A stretch of DNA of 64,000 bases from Saprospira grandis str. Lewin (GCF_000250635.1 NC_016940.1:248001-312000), one strand, 5' to 3'. Shown: positions 53,890-62,767, counted from the stretch's first letter. The notes: generated from the sequence alone by a model not told the origin. Translations and numbers: made by a program.

Positions 53890-53925
53890 AAAAAAGCGAA
53901 ACTTGCTATTCAGCAAGTTTCGCTT
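53890..53925 (-). terminator. Minus-strand terminator, AGCGAAACTTGC type
   Basis: Stem AAGCGAAACTTGCT with complement, then nine T on the minus strand. Same arm as 11675-11715. Confidence 0.8.
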
Positions 53926-53946
53926 GGCGCCATTCAGCTCATCCGC

Positions 53947-54489
53947 CTAAATACCAAAGATCTCGGCATCTACAAAAAACTTAGTGTAGATATTTAGCTC
54001 ATGGTCTTGGCTAATCGCCTCATCGGTTACGGCATTGATTCTTAGGCTAAATTCATCGGCCTTGATGTACTCTTGAAGATCTACGCCGGTGGTGGTCAAA
54101 CTCAATGACTCTCCAGCCGCTACATCTACAGAATCTTGGTAGGCAATCCGTACTTCATCCAAGCTATCGGCAGAAATAAAGACCTCAATAGACTCTAGAA
54201 AAGAGAAATCGGCCCCAGAAGGACTGTTAATCGTCAAGGTCATTTCTGTCAATTGAATTTCTTCAATCAGGTCCTTACGGGTGTCATTCGACTCAAAGGT
54301 AGAAGTCGAGCTAGTGTTAATAGCAGGAGTAGACACATCAAAAGGAACTTGCACCCCAAAGGTAGAAGGAATAGTAACAGTAGTATTGTAGTCAATATTA
54401 AACTGTGTCAATTTTTCGGCTTCTTCACAAGAAGACAAAAGGCCCAAGCTTAGAAAAAGGCCAAGGAAATAAAATGCAAATCTTTTCAT
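53947..54489 (-). CDS. Lipoprotein of unknown function
   Basis: 180 residues. Signal peptide with lipobox LLSSC (Cys21), followed by an acidic, Thr/Ser-rich beta protein (FNIDYNTTVTIPS; SSTSTFESNDTRKDLI; LTEMTLTINSPSGADFSFLES). The pattern resembles secreted cell-surface lipoproteins of Bacteroidota, without a catalytic motif. It is just downstream of the GDSL-LysM gene on the same strand. Confidence 0.75.
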   Translation of the reverse strand: MKRFAFYFLGLFLSLGLLSSCEEAEKLTQFNIDYNTTVTIPSTFGVQVPFDVSTPAINTSSTSTFESNDTRKDLIEEIQLTEMTLTINSPSGADFSFLESIEVFISADSLDEVRIAYQDSVDVAAGESLSLTTTGVDLQEYIKADEFSLRINAVTDEAISQDHELNIYTKFFVDAEIFGI

Positions 54490-54518
54490 CTTGTTAGTTT
54501 TTGGGCCTAAAGGCCAAG

Positions 54519-56048
54519 TTATTTATAAATTTTAAGACGATCGCCCTTATAGATGGTGTTCTTGCTTTTGTTGTTCCATCTTTTCAATTCCTGAATGCTC
54601 ACATTGTATTTTAAGCTAATGGAATACAAGGACTCTCCACTCTTAACGATATGTGTGCGGTAATTGCCAGTAGCTGCCGCAGGCTTTTGATTACTTTTTG
54701 TCGTTTTCTGGCTCATAGACTCCGACTTGGGCTTTCCTCCATTTCTTAAGACGGCCTGTTCTTCCTTAAGTTTATCGATGCGGAAGAAGAACTCATTTTC
54801 CTTGGGGTTTTCATCCAACCAAGCCAAACTATTTTGTAGGGCCTCAAAGAAGAGGTCTCCTTTTAGGCGGTAGCCTTTTACGGTTAGGTGGACCATATCT
54901 GGCTGGGCCAAGCGGCTTTTGGTCCAATCTAACATTTTGCGTTGGCCACCAGAAATCCAGTACCAATCAAAGAGCGCACATTTTTTATCATAGGCAATTT
55001 TGTGCATCATATCCGAGAAAGGCTCTCCAGACATACAGTTCTTTTTCTTCCAGAAAAGGTCTTGCGTACTGGTCAGAATAATACAGATATCGGGCACCGC
55101 CTTGCGCATCTTATCAATGATGGTTTTGATTTCGCTTTCTAGCTCGGGCTCAATCTTATCATAATATAGATAATCATTGGTCCCAAAATCAATAATCGCT
55201 ACATCGGGCTGTAGATGGGGCAATTGCTCCCAGAGCAATATCTGATTGAGCAAAGAATTGTACTTGGCCGCTCCTACTCCAGCATTATGGACCACGGCGC
55301 CCTTATCGGCTTCATCCTCTAGGCTCATGCCATAAAACTCAAACTCCGACTCATATTTATTGCGGCGAACAATATGTAGGGTTAACTTTTGGTCCGTAAT
55401 AGCAGGCAGTTCTACCTCAATGTAAGGCTTACGGCTAGACGCATCCACAATGACGGGAATTCTCTTACCGCTGGTTTCTACCACAATATCAAAGCTGCGA
55501 ATATCTCGCTTGCAAAAGATTTTTAGCTGGCGGTAGTTTTTGGGTACTGGCTTTTTAAACTCAAAGACTAGGCTGCTGTTGGCCTGTTCGGTTCGGCAAC
55601 TCATGCCCCGAATCCCCAAAGGCAATTTGAGGCGCATGCGAAAGCTACGCTCCGCAATCCATTTTCCCGTATGCTTGGTTTTATACTCTATAGAGGAGTA
55701 AGTTCTGGCGGTAGAAGTGGGAAACATCAACCCACGGCCCGTTGCTCCATGTACTTCCTGCATCCGCTTTCGGATTTGGCCAGGCAAGGCATCATTCTGA
55801 CAATGAGAGTCGCCAAAATGAATGACAGTCAATTTCTCCTTATCGGTCCGTTTCCACTTCTGGCGCAAGGTCTCTAAGGCTTCGCGGTTATAAAACTGCA
55901 GCATATTGAGCTCGGGATGCATCCAAGGGTATTCAGACAGATCCACCTTTGTGGTCGGCGTAAATTTTACAGCTTCGGGCTGTGCCTGACAGGCCTGCTG
56001 GGCAAAAATGAGGAGGAGTACGGCAAAAAAACTAATTCGTCCAAACAT
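54519..56048 (-). CDS. SGNH/GDSL-type esterase with C-terminal LysM domain
   Basis: 509 residues. Signal peptide at 1-22. The SGNH hydrolase core has VIHFGDSHCQND (nucleophile Ser81), the block-III-like IDFGTNDYLYY and the catalytic Asp-x-x-His in PDMVHLT near residue 388. A beta insert lies at about 150-250. A linker rich in Lys/Ser/Gln leads to a LysM domain at about 463-508 (HIVKSGESLYSISLKYNVSI), which binds peptidoglycan or chitin-like glycans. Likely an O-acetyl esterase or transferase acting on wall or exopolysaccharide. It belongs with the AlgJ-like and MBOAT genes just upstream. Confidence 0.85.
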   Translation of the reverse strand: MFGRISFFAVLLLIFAQQACQAQPEAVKFTPTTKVDLSEYPWMHPELNMLQFYNREALETLRQKWKRTDKEKLTVIHFGDSHCQNDALPGQIRKRMQEVHGATGRGLMFPTSTARTYSSIEYKTKHTGKWIAERSFRMRLKLPLGIRGMSCRTEQANSSLVFEFKKPVPKNYRQLKIFCKRDIRSFDIVVETSGKRIPVIVDASSRKPYIEVELPAITDQKLTLHIVRRNKYESEFEFYGMSLEDEADKGAVVHNAGVGAAKYNSLLNQILLWEQLPHLQPDVAIIDFGTNDYLYYDKIEPELESEIKTIIDKMRKAVPDICIILTSTQDLFWKKKNCMSGEPFSDMMHKIAYDKKCALFDWYWISGGQRKMLDWTKSRLAQPDMVHLTVKGYRLKGDLFFEALQNSLAWLDENPKENEFFFRIDKLKEEQAVLRNGGKPKSESMSQKTTKSNQKPAAATGNYRTHIVKSGESLYSISLKYNVSIQELKRWNNKSKNTIYKGDRLKIYK

Positions 56049-56123
56049 GAATTCTTCTATTTTAGGCGGTTGAGCAGTTATTTTTTAAGCTCGAAAAGCA
56101 AGCGCAAAGCATGCGCTTCGGCT

Positions 56124-56252
56124 TAGCGCTGTGAAGGGGTGGCCGAAGGCCAGACGGAGCTTTTTTGAGCAAAGCGAAAAAAAGCGAACGGCCGAGCAGA
56201 CCTGCGAGCCCCGCAACATAGCGACCCGAGCGGAGCGAGGGGAAGCCCCAAA
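56124..56252 (+). repeat. Class 1 hairpin element, copy 21
   Basis: Plus orientation, divergent left end (GCTTAGCGCTGTG). Slots: GGCCGAAGGCC, GCTTTTTT/AAAAAAAGC and GACCCGAGCGGAGCGAGG. Its end is 29 bp from the stop of the DHHW gene. Confidence 0.85.
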
Positions 56253-56281
56253 TCAAAACAATTAAACAGTGCGCTGAGTTT

Positions 56282-57802
56282 CTAATTCTGGGGCAAACTG
56301 TCCCATTCTTCCTTGGCGGCTTTGGCGGCTTGCTCTGCCAATTCTTTTTGCTTTTTCAGGTAGAGCTCATTGTATTTTTCTGCCTTACCCAAATGACGCG
56401 AAAGGAAATCGCCCATCGGAAACATTTTTTTGCGGGCGGGCACTGCATGAGGCGCACAAACGCCCCCCTGCGTCAATAAACGCTTAATCATTTTGACATG
56501 TGAAGGCGTATTGGCCGAAAAACTATTGTGAAAAAGGATCAGGTCGGTTACCTTGTTCTTTTCCATAAAGTCCATCAAATTTCCCTTAAAATAGCGGTAA
56601 TCGATCACATAGGTCCGCTCAAAATGTGAGGGAATATAAGTGGCAAATGGATTCCCATAAGAGTTTTTAACCACCAAAGCACGGCGATGATTGGAGGTAT
56701 CCTGCTCGCTAAATACGCAGATAGCGGGATAATCTCCCCCCAAGAACACCCCATAAGCAGCCCCACCTTTGGCATTTTCAATATACAGACGGCTGCCCGC
56801 CAAACGGCTATAATCGGCCCCCACCAAACGATAAGTTTTGTGGCGGAAAGGGATTTTAAAGTACTCTACCGAATCGCCTTTTTCCTTGAGGCGTTTATCT
56901 CTAGTTTTGAGGTAGAGCGAACCCAAAAAGTTGGGGATGGTCCCCTGTTCCATTTCCTCAATCGGAATCGCTTTCAGGCCAGCTTCATCACAAAAGGCTT
57001 TGTAGGCATAATAGGCCCCTCTGCCCGTCCAGTGATGGTCCGTATTAAAAAACAAATATTCGTCTTTATGCTTAAAGAGCTCGGTGGTCACATCAAAGGC
57101 ATGCACGGCAGAGTCCAAATAATGATAGATGGTATCAATGTTTTTGCGCTCTGAAACCGCCTCCTCTATGTATTCTGAAGGCAGGTAAAATTCGCCATGC
57201 GTGGGCGTAACCCCACAATGCAATTGGATCCCTTTGGGTGCCAACTTCTTTTGGTATTCGTTCACGACTCTGGCCCAAAGCTTAGCGGTGTTTCGGCTAC
57301 CGCCAAACATCTGTATCGCCATGCCTTCATAGATAAGTAGACCTCGGCTAAGGCGCTGTACATCAGAGGCGAAGCCCTCATTTTCAAATAGATTATTGGC
57401 ACTGCTGTCTTGGGCCAAAGAATCGCCCCCAACTAGCTGTAAACTATCGCCTTGTAGGCTATCGTTGGCCGCAGCAATGGCATCTATACCCGCATCCATA
57501 TCTACTCCCTCGGCATAAAACTTTACATCTTCATTCGCAAAGCCTCGGTGGTTTTCAATAAACTTTGCAACAGCCACCCAACGCTCCCGAAAAGGAAAAT
57601 TATCAGAGAAATGAAGGTCCAAACTGTCGGTGTAGCCCCCCGCAAATAATTTTTCGGCAGAAAAAGACGGCATAGGCGCCAGCTCCCGCTTCTCAATTTC
57701 AGAAACTTGCTGCTTGGGCAAAACAAAAAACAAAATGCCTAAAACCCCCAAGGGGATCATAAATAAAATAGCATTCAAACGATATGGATAAGGGGTGTTC
57801 AT
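56282..57802 (-). CDS. AlgJ/AlgX-like DHHW-family protein
   Basis: 506 residues with one N-terminal membrane anchor (about 10-28, LFMIPLGVLGILFFVLP). Typical opening EIEKRELAPMPSF, then YTDSLDLHFSDNFPFRERW, and the family motif FFNTDHHWT with a later Ser-Tyr-Gly-Asn-Pro block (VVKNSYGNPFATY). A repeated Asp/Ser insert lies at about 100-140. AlgJ-like proteins help transfer acetyl groups to exported polysaccharide together with an MBOAT protein. Its start is 3 bp after the stop of the MBOAT gene, so the two act together. Confidence 0.87.
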   Translation of the reverse strand: MNTPYPYRLNAILFMIPLGVLGILFFVLPKQQVSEIEKRELAPMPSFSAEKLFAGGYTDSLDLHFSDNFPFRERWVAVAKFIENHRGFANEDVKFYAEGVDMDAGIDAIAAANDSLQGDSLQLVGGDSLAQDSSANNLFENEGFASDVQRLSRGLLIYEGMAIQMFGGSRNTAKLWARVVNEYQKKLAPKGIQLHCGVTPTHGEFYLPSEYIEEAVSERKNIDTIYHYLDSAVHAFDVTTELFKHKDEYLFFNTDHHWTGRGAYYAYKAFCDEAGLKAIPIEEMEQGTIPNFLGSLYLKTRDKRLKEKGDSVEYFKIPFRHKTYRLVGADYSRLAGSRLYIENAKGGAAYGVFLGGDYPAICVFSEQDTSNHRRALVVKNSYGNPFATYIPSHFERTYVIDYRYFKGNLMDFMEKNKVTDLILFHNSFSANTPSHVKMIKRLLTQGGVCAPHAVPARKKMFPMGDFLSRHLGKAEKYNELYLKKQKELAEQAAKAAKEEWDSLPQN

Positions 57803-57805
57803 AAG

Positions 57806-59239
57806 CTAGAAACGATAATAAATGAAGGGATTGAAGGAATCGCCAACCAAAAGGGCCATAGATACAAGAAGCAAAATTAACTGGATAATTCCCAAGGACC
57901 ACCAATAAAGCAAACCCGACTGAAAACGCAGCTTGTTCTCAAACCATCTCCCAAATGGCGGATAAATGGGCAAGCAAAGCAGTACCGCCAAAGCCAACCA
58001 ATAGGCATGCTCTTTCAAGACAAGGCCCAGCTTAAAGTTCCAAAGCGAATTTTCACTGGCGCCTACCATAATTTCAAAGAATTGGAATAACTGATTGCTG
58101 TCCTCAAAGTAAAAGAGCACCCAGCTAAACATGACCGCTATCAATAAATAAGCATGACTGAAAATAGCCGGCAAACGCTTAAAGATTTTATTCAAAATCA
58201 AACGCTCCAATAAGATCAACACACCAAAATATAAGCCCCAAAAGACAAAGTTCCAACTTGCGCCATGCCAAAGGCCCGTCAAAAACCAAACGATGAAAAG
58301 GTTGAGGTAGCCCCTTAGCTTCCCCTTGCGGTTTCCCCCCAAGGGTATATATATATAGTCCTTGAAAAAACTCCCCAATGACATATGCCAACGCCGCCAG
58401 AAGTCTGCGGTGCTCTTCGCTATATATGGATAGTTGAAGTTCTCGTAATAGTGAAAGCCAAACATTCTCCCCAAACCAATCGCCATATCGGAATAACCCG
58501 AGAAGTCATAGTAGATCTGCAAAGCAAACATGAAAATCCCAAACCAGGCCTCGGCAACGGTAATGGTACTCAAATCTAATGGATTGCCCGGCTCGCCCAA
58601 ATACAAAACAGCCAAACCACCCGCCACATTGGCAATGAAGACTTTCTTAAACAACCCAATGCAAAATCGCAAGATGCCCTGACTAATATCATAGGCCGTT
58701 TCTTTTCGGTTGTTAATGTTGTCCTCAATATCCGAATAACGAACAATCGGACCAGCCACCAACTGATGAAACAAACTGACAAACATCAGAAAACGCAGAA
58801 AACTTTTTTGCGCCTTGACCTGCCCTCTATACACATCTACGGTATAAGAAATGGTCTGAAAACTATAAAAGGAAATTCCAATGGGCAAGGCATATTTGGT
58901 CGGCTCAAAGGCGGTCCCAAACAAGGCATTGAAGTTTTCATAAAGGAAAACATTGTACTTAAAGGTGGCTAGCAAACCCAAATTGACCAACAAAGAAGAA
59001 ATCAACCCCCATTTGGCATGGGCCGTCCCCCTAAAATGCTCAATCCAACGCCCATTGCCATAGTCCACCAAGGCTGAAATAATCAGCAAGATGATCCAGA
59101 CAGGCTCCCCCCAAGCATAAAAAGCCAAAGAGAATAAAGTCAGCAGAATATTACGATAGGTCTTGTTGTCTACCGCATAGTAGAGCACTAAATGCAGGGG
59201 CAGAAAGACCGTTAAGAAGATGAGGCTAGCAAATACCAT
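57806..59239 (-). CDS. MBOAT-family O-acyltransferase (AlgI-like)
   Basis: 477 residues from Met at 59239 (MVFASLIFLTVFLPLHL), which matches the standard AlgI N-terminus; the frame reaches 59290. About 11 membrane segments. Conserved blocks: ALPIGISFYSFQTISYTVDVYRG split over 130-150, QIYYDFSGYSDMAIG, FWRRWHMSLGSFF and the catalytic His in FLTGLWHGASWNF. The family moves acyl (usually acetyl) groups across the membrane to extracellular polysaccharide or peptidoglycan. Operon order is MBOAT, DHHW and, after a class 1 element, GDSL-LysM. Confidence 0.92.
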   Translation of the reverse strand: MVFASLIFLTVFLPLHLVLYYAVDNKTYRNILLTLFSLAFYAWGEPVWIILLIISALVDYGNGRWIEHFRGTAHAKWGLISSLLVNLGLLATFKYNVFLYENFNALFGTAFEPTKYALPIGISFYSFQTISYTVDVYRGQVKAQKSFLRFLMFVSLFHQLVAGPIVRYSDIEDNINNRKETAYDISQGILRFCIGLFKKVFIANVAGGLAVLYLGEPGNPLDLSTITVAEAWFGIFMFALQIYYDFSGYSDMAIGLGRMFGFHYYENFNYPYIAKSTADFWRRWHMSLGSFFKDYIYIPLGGNRKGKLRGYLNLFIVWFLTGLWHGASWNFVFWGLYFGVLILLERLILNKIFKRLPAIFSHAYLLIAVMFSWVLFYFEDSNQLFQFFEIMVGASENSLWNFKLGLVLKEHAYWLALAVLLCLPIYPPFGRWFENKLRFQSGLLYWWSLGIIQLILLLVSMALLVGDSFNPFIYYRF

Positions 59240-59347
59240 TAAATACGCTTTGAGAAAGTCCAGCTTGGTCGTTAAATCATTGACCCGCAAAAGTACAAAT
59301 ATCTATAGTATTTATCCACCTATTTCTGCCGCTGTTTTTTATTGCTG

Positions 59348-59474
59348 TTTTTTGGGCCTCCGCTGCGGCTTCGCCTTGCGGCGCTACGTTGCGCAGCTCG
59401 CTGTTCGCTCGGCCCTTCGCAGGCAAAGCCTGCTCGGTCTGCCCCTGCGGGCCACTGCTGCACATCGCTAGGCC
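59348..59474 (-). repeat. Class 1 hairpin element, copy 22
   Basis: Minus orientation. Slots: GCCC/GGGC, GCAGGC/GCCTGC and CCGCTGCGG-type. Confidence 0.85.
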
Positions 59475-59479
59475 GTTTG

Positions 59480-59850
59480 GCCTTCGGCCATAGCTGCAGC
59501 TTGAAAGCCGCAGCCATATACATACCCAATACGCTAGCGCTTTAGCTTCCCATGGCCTGCAGCTTAAAAGCCACAGGACCTGAAAACCGAATAACTTCGC
59601 CCATCTCCAATGAAGCCTGTAGGTTGAAACCTACAGCCATACAACAATTATATGCTACATCTATAGTGCGGAGAGGATTAAAATCCTCTACCGCTTTGAA
59701 CGGCCCTCAGAACTGCTTCATTTATGATTTAGTCAGCCTAGAAGATGTTTGTTTATGCAGGGTTTTAACCCTGCATACTATATTAAATTGCATTCGTTAA
59801 TTGGCTGTAGGTTGAAACCTACAGCTCGGCCCAGCAGGCCTTTAGGCTGC
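59480..59850. repeat. Class 2 palindrome array F (divergent)
   Basis: Units with different arms but the same centre: CTGTAGGTTGAAACCTACAG twice, GAGGATTAAAATCCTC, ATGCAGGGTTTTAACCCTGC, and weaker CAGCTTGAAAGCCGCAG and CAGCTTAAAAGCCACAG. The spacer CATACAACAATTATATGC resembles the spacer in arrays A and C-E. Confidence 0.8.
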
Positions 59851-59983
59851 AGGATATTTGGCCCAAAAATACAACTGCCTTCCATATTTCGATTCTAATC
59901 GCCTATTGTTAAACTGTAGTAGGGTCGGTCCAGAAAAAAAAGATAGCGCATTTTAGATACGCCCGGAGGAGTTTGTAAACTGC

Positions 59984-60311
59984 AGATTAGCTCCGGGCAT
60001 CGTTCAGAGCTGTTTTGCAAATGCAAATTAGCTCCGGGCATCGTTCAGAGCTGTTTTGCAAATGCAGATTAGCTCCGGGCATCGTTCAGAGCTGTTTTGC
60101 AAATGCAAATTAGCTCCGGGCATCGTTCAGAGCTGTTTTGCAAATGCAAATTAGCTCCGGGCATCGTTCAGAGCTGTTTTGCAAATGCAAATTAGCTCCG
60201 GGCATCGTTCAGAGCTGTTTTGCAAATGCAAATTAGCTCCGGGCATCGTTTAGAGCCGTTTTGCAAATGCAAATTAGCTCCGGGCATCGTTCAGAGCTGT
60301 TTTGCAAATGC
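59984..60311. repeat. 41-bp tandem repeat, 8 copies
   Basis: The unit contains TTAGCTCCGGGCATCGTT and CAGAGCTGTTTTGCAAATGC. Eight copies follow without any variable spacer; copy 7 has two or more substitutions (TTTAGAGCCG). A first partial unit begins near 59960 (GCCCGGAGGAGTTTG). Not a CRISPR array, since the whole 41-bp period is conserved. Confidence 0.95.
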
Positions 60312-60445
60312 AAATAAACAAGATGCGGCCGTTTTGGCTGTATTTGCATCATCCGAAACTTGCTAGACTAGCGTTTAGCTGCCGCCTTGGACCAAGAAGG
60401 ACCTAAAACGATTCTCTAGCCGCATCAAGCAAGAGTTTGCCCCAA

Positions 60446-60593
60446 AAGGGCCGAAGGCCCGCGGCTGAGGGATGGTAGCGGGTGGCGCAAAGCGCCAGAC
60501 CCAGCTTTTGAGCGCAGCGAAAAAGCGCAGGGCCGAGCAGACCTGCGAGCCCGCGCACAGCCCGACCCGCCCAAAGGGCGGGGCAGCCTCAAA
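60446..60593 (+). repeat. Class 1 hairpin element, copy 23
   Basis: Plus orientation. Slots: GGCGCAAAGCGCC, GCTTTT/AAAAGC and GACCCGCC/GGCGGGG, with a leading GGGCCGAAGGCCC. Confidence 0.85.
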
Positions 60594-60687
60594 TCAAAAA
60601 AAATAAAAGGACAATAAATAATATGCTGGCGGCCCCAGACAAGCGGCCCAAAGAAAAAGGCGAAAAAATATTATGCGCAAAAAATTG

Positions 60688-60695
60688 TAGCTTTG
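60688..60695 (+). promoter_or_regulatory. Candidate Bacteroidota -7 element
   Basis: TAGCTTTG matches TAnnTTTG, 47 bp before the lipoprotein gene at 60743. No clear -33 element. Confidence 0.45.
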
Positions 60696-60742
60696 CCAAA
60701 AAGCGATGAGCTGCGTTTAGTATAAAAAGAATAGCTAGCGAT

Positions 60743-62209
60743 ATGAGATTAAAAAAGTATTCCTGGGCCTGTTTGGGCCTTTGTTTATTGTTCCTTCTGC
60801 CCTTTAGCGCCTGCCGAAAAGAGCAATTCTTAACGCAAGCGGGAGCAGATCTTCGCTTTGAACTGGATACCCTCAGTTTTGATACCGTCTTTACCGATAT
60901 GGGCTCGGCCAGTAGGCGATTTAAGGTCTATAACCCACACAGCCAAACCCTAAAAATTAGTCGGATTGAGCTAGCTGGAGGCGGAAGCTCTGATTTCAGT
61001 TTAAACATTGACGGCCAAAATGCCTTGGCGGTGGAAGACATCGAATTGGCGGGAGGCGACAGCCTGTATATCCTCGCTTCTGCCCGAATTGACCCCAATA
61101 ATGGGGACGCTATACGGCTAGACTCTATTTTATTTGAGACCAACGGCAGCCAACAAAAGGTCTACTTAGAGGCCTATGGCTGGAACGCTATTTATCTTGG
61201 CCGAAGAGGCTACCAAACCCGCTTTGTCAATGAGCAAATCCAGCTAAACCCCGATACCCCCTATATCTTTTTGGGCCAACTCTACTTTGACAGCAGTTCG
61301 GTACTGACCGTGCCTGCCGGAACAGAGGTATTCATGTTTGGGGGACCAACAAGTCGCCCCGGCGACCGAGCAACCATTGTCATCGGGCATAATTCCTCGA
61401 TCAAAGTGAATGTAGGCGGCGATCTCAACCAGCCCGCCGAGTTCAAAACCCATCGATTGGAGGAGGATTATCAGGATTTACCCTTTCAGCATGGGGGAAT
61501 TTACCTCACTGCCCAAAGCGTGAACAACCAAATACATGGTTGCATTATTCGCAATGCGGTAGATGGAATCGTCATTGATTCTTTGGCCCCGAACCACCCT
61601 ACGGTCAAGTTAGAGCTTAAGAAAAGCATGATCTATAATGTAGACCGCAGCTGCATTTTGGCCCGTTTTAGTAGCCTTTGGGCCGAAAACTGTATCCTGG
61701 CCAACTCGAACCAATATAATTTCATCAATATTTTAGGCGGCGATTATACCTTTAGGCATTGTAATCTGATTAACTTTGGGACCAACCCCTTTGTGGGCCG
61801 CAATGAAGCCGTTTTGAGTATGCGTGACTTTGAAATCCGTTATGATGCCGATGGAAATGAAATTCCAGTTACGGCGGATCTTCGCGCTCGCTTCCAAAAC
61901 TCTATCGTTTATGGCAATCAGGCCGAAGAGATTGAGCTGGGCTCTTTAGAAGACTTTAGTGGCGGCGCCCAATGGGACTACGCCTTTGAACACTGCCTAC
62001 TCAAGGTAGATACCTTTGCAACGGGGCAATTCAATTGCCTCATCAATCAAGAACCTTATTTTAGAGATTTAGAACTGTATGAGTACCAAATTGACAGCAG
62101 CGCCTCTCCCCTTATCAATGCCGGCATGCCGCTCAATCCGAGCCTAGCCGATGATGCAGAGAGCAAAGGGCGAGACGCCCAGCCCGATATTGGTGCCTAT
62201 GAATTTTAA
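60743..62209 (+). CDS. Right-handed beta-helix lipoprotein
   Basis: 488 residues. Signal peptide with lipobox FSAC (Cys24). Residues about 35-150 form an Ig-like strand-rich domain (LSFDTVFTDMGSASRRFKVYN, a pattern common in Bacteroidota surface proteins). Residues about 170-470 carry parallel beta-helix turns (GGIYLTAQSVNNQIHGCIIRNA; SLWAENCILANSNQ; FRHCNLINFG; NSIVYGNQAEEI). The C-terminus DAQPDIGAYEF is the usual cap of such helices. Likely a cell-surface lipoprotein, possibly carbohydrate-binding; no catalytic residues identified. Confidence 0.87.
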   Translation: MRLKKYSWACLGLCLLFLLPFSACRKEQFLTQAGADLRFELDTLSFDTVFTDMGSASRRFKVYNPHSQTLKISRIELAGGGSSDFSLNIDGQNALAVEDIELAGGDSLYILASARIDPNNGDAIRLDSILFETNGSQQKVYLEAYGWNAIYLGRRGYQTRFVNEQIQLNPDTPYIFLGQLYFDSSSVLTVPAGTEVFMFGGPTSRPGDRATIVIGHNSSIKVNVGGDLNQPAEFKTHRLEEDYQDLPFQHGGIYLTAQSVNNQIHGCIIRNAVDGIVIDSLAPNHPTVKLELKKSMIYNVDRSCILARFSSLWAENCILANSNQYNFINILGGDYTFRHCNLINFGTNPFVGRNEAVLSMRDFEIRYDADGNEIPVTADLRARFQNSIVYGNQAEEIELGSLEDFSGGAQWDYAFEHCLLKVDTFATGQFNCLINQEPYFRDLELYEYQIDSSASPLINAGMPLNPSLADDAESKGRDAQPDIGAYEF

Positions 62210-62213
62210 AAGC

Positions 62214-62762
62214 ATGAAAACACTATTGCTCTTAGAGCCCCCTTATGCCGTCTACAGCCTAGAAGTAGAAGAATTGGCCTTGCAAGAAGACTATTACTAC
62301 CTCTCGCTTAGCGATTTGTTTATGCAAGAAGCGGGAAGTAAGTCGGCTTTGGGCCAAAGCTTGGGCGAACTAGATGCCAAGGACCGTTATAAGCAGCTGA
62401 TGCAAAGCAAATTGCGCAAACTCCCCCGCAATATTAAGGCGGGCTGGTTGCTAGACCCCGATTGCATTTCTTCTTTGGAGGAAGCACAGGCCCTTAAGGA
62501 GTTGTTGGAAGAACTCAACCACCCTTTAGATGCCATTATCATTGGGCAAGCCACTGCCGAAAACCTCTTGGCGGAGGTCCCCGATTATGAGGACAAAGAA
62601 ACTGCTGCCGAAGAAATCAAAGACTATTTTGTAAAGCTTTTACCTGGCATCCTTCAAATTTTTCCCGAGGTTCCTCAGCTAGAGCTAAGTGAGCAAGACG
62701 ACTGGAAGGCCCTACACAAGCAAATTCGCAAACTGCTCCGCGGAACGACCCAAGAAAACTAG
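62214..62762 (+). CDS. Hypothetical protein in the surface operon
   Basis: 182 residues from Met at 62214, which is 4 bp after the beta-helix gene stop; the longer frame would overlap that gene by 59 bp. Alpha/beta, acidic (LEPPYAVYSLEVEELALQED), with an Asp-Pro-Asp segment (LLDPDCISSLEEAQALKE) and a hydrophobic strand DAIIIGQATAENLL. This could be a nucleotide-binding-like fold, but no P-loop or other motif is present. Unrecognised. Confidence 0.65.
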   Translation: MKTLLLLEPPYAVYSLEVEELALQEDYYYLSLSDLFMQEAGSKSALGQSLGELDAKDRYKQLMQSKLRKLPRNIKAGWLLDPDCISSLEEAQALKELLEELNHPLDAIIIGQATAENLLAEVPDYEDKETAAEEIKDYFVKLLPGILQIFPEVPQLELSEQDDWKALHKQIRKLLRGTTQEN

Positions 62763-62767
62763 ACTTC

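Noticed and set aside
59984-60311. CRISPR-like array
   Set aside because: The whole 41-bp period is conserved, with no variable spacers, and cas1/cas2 are 39 kb away. It is a plain tandem repeat.
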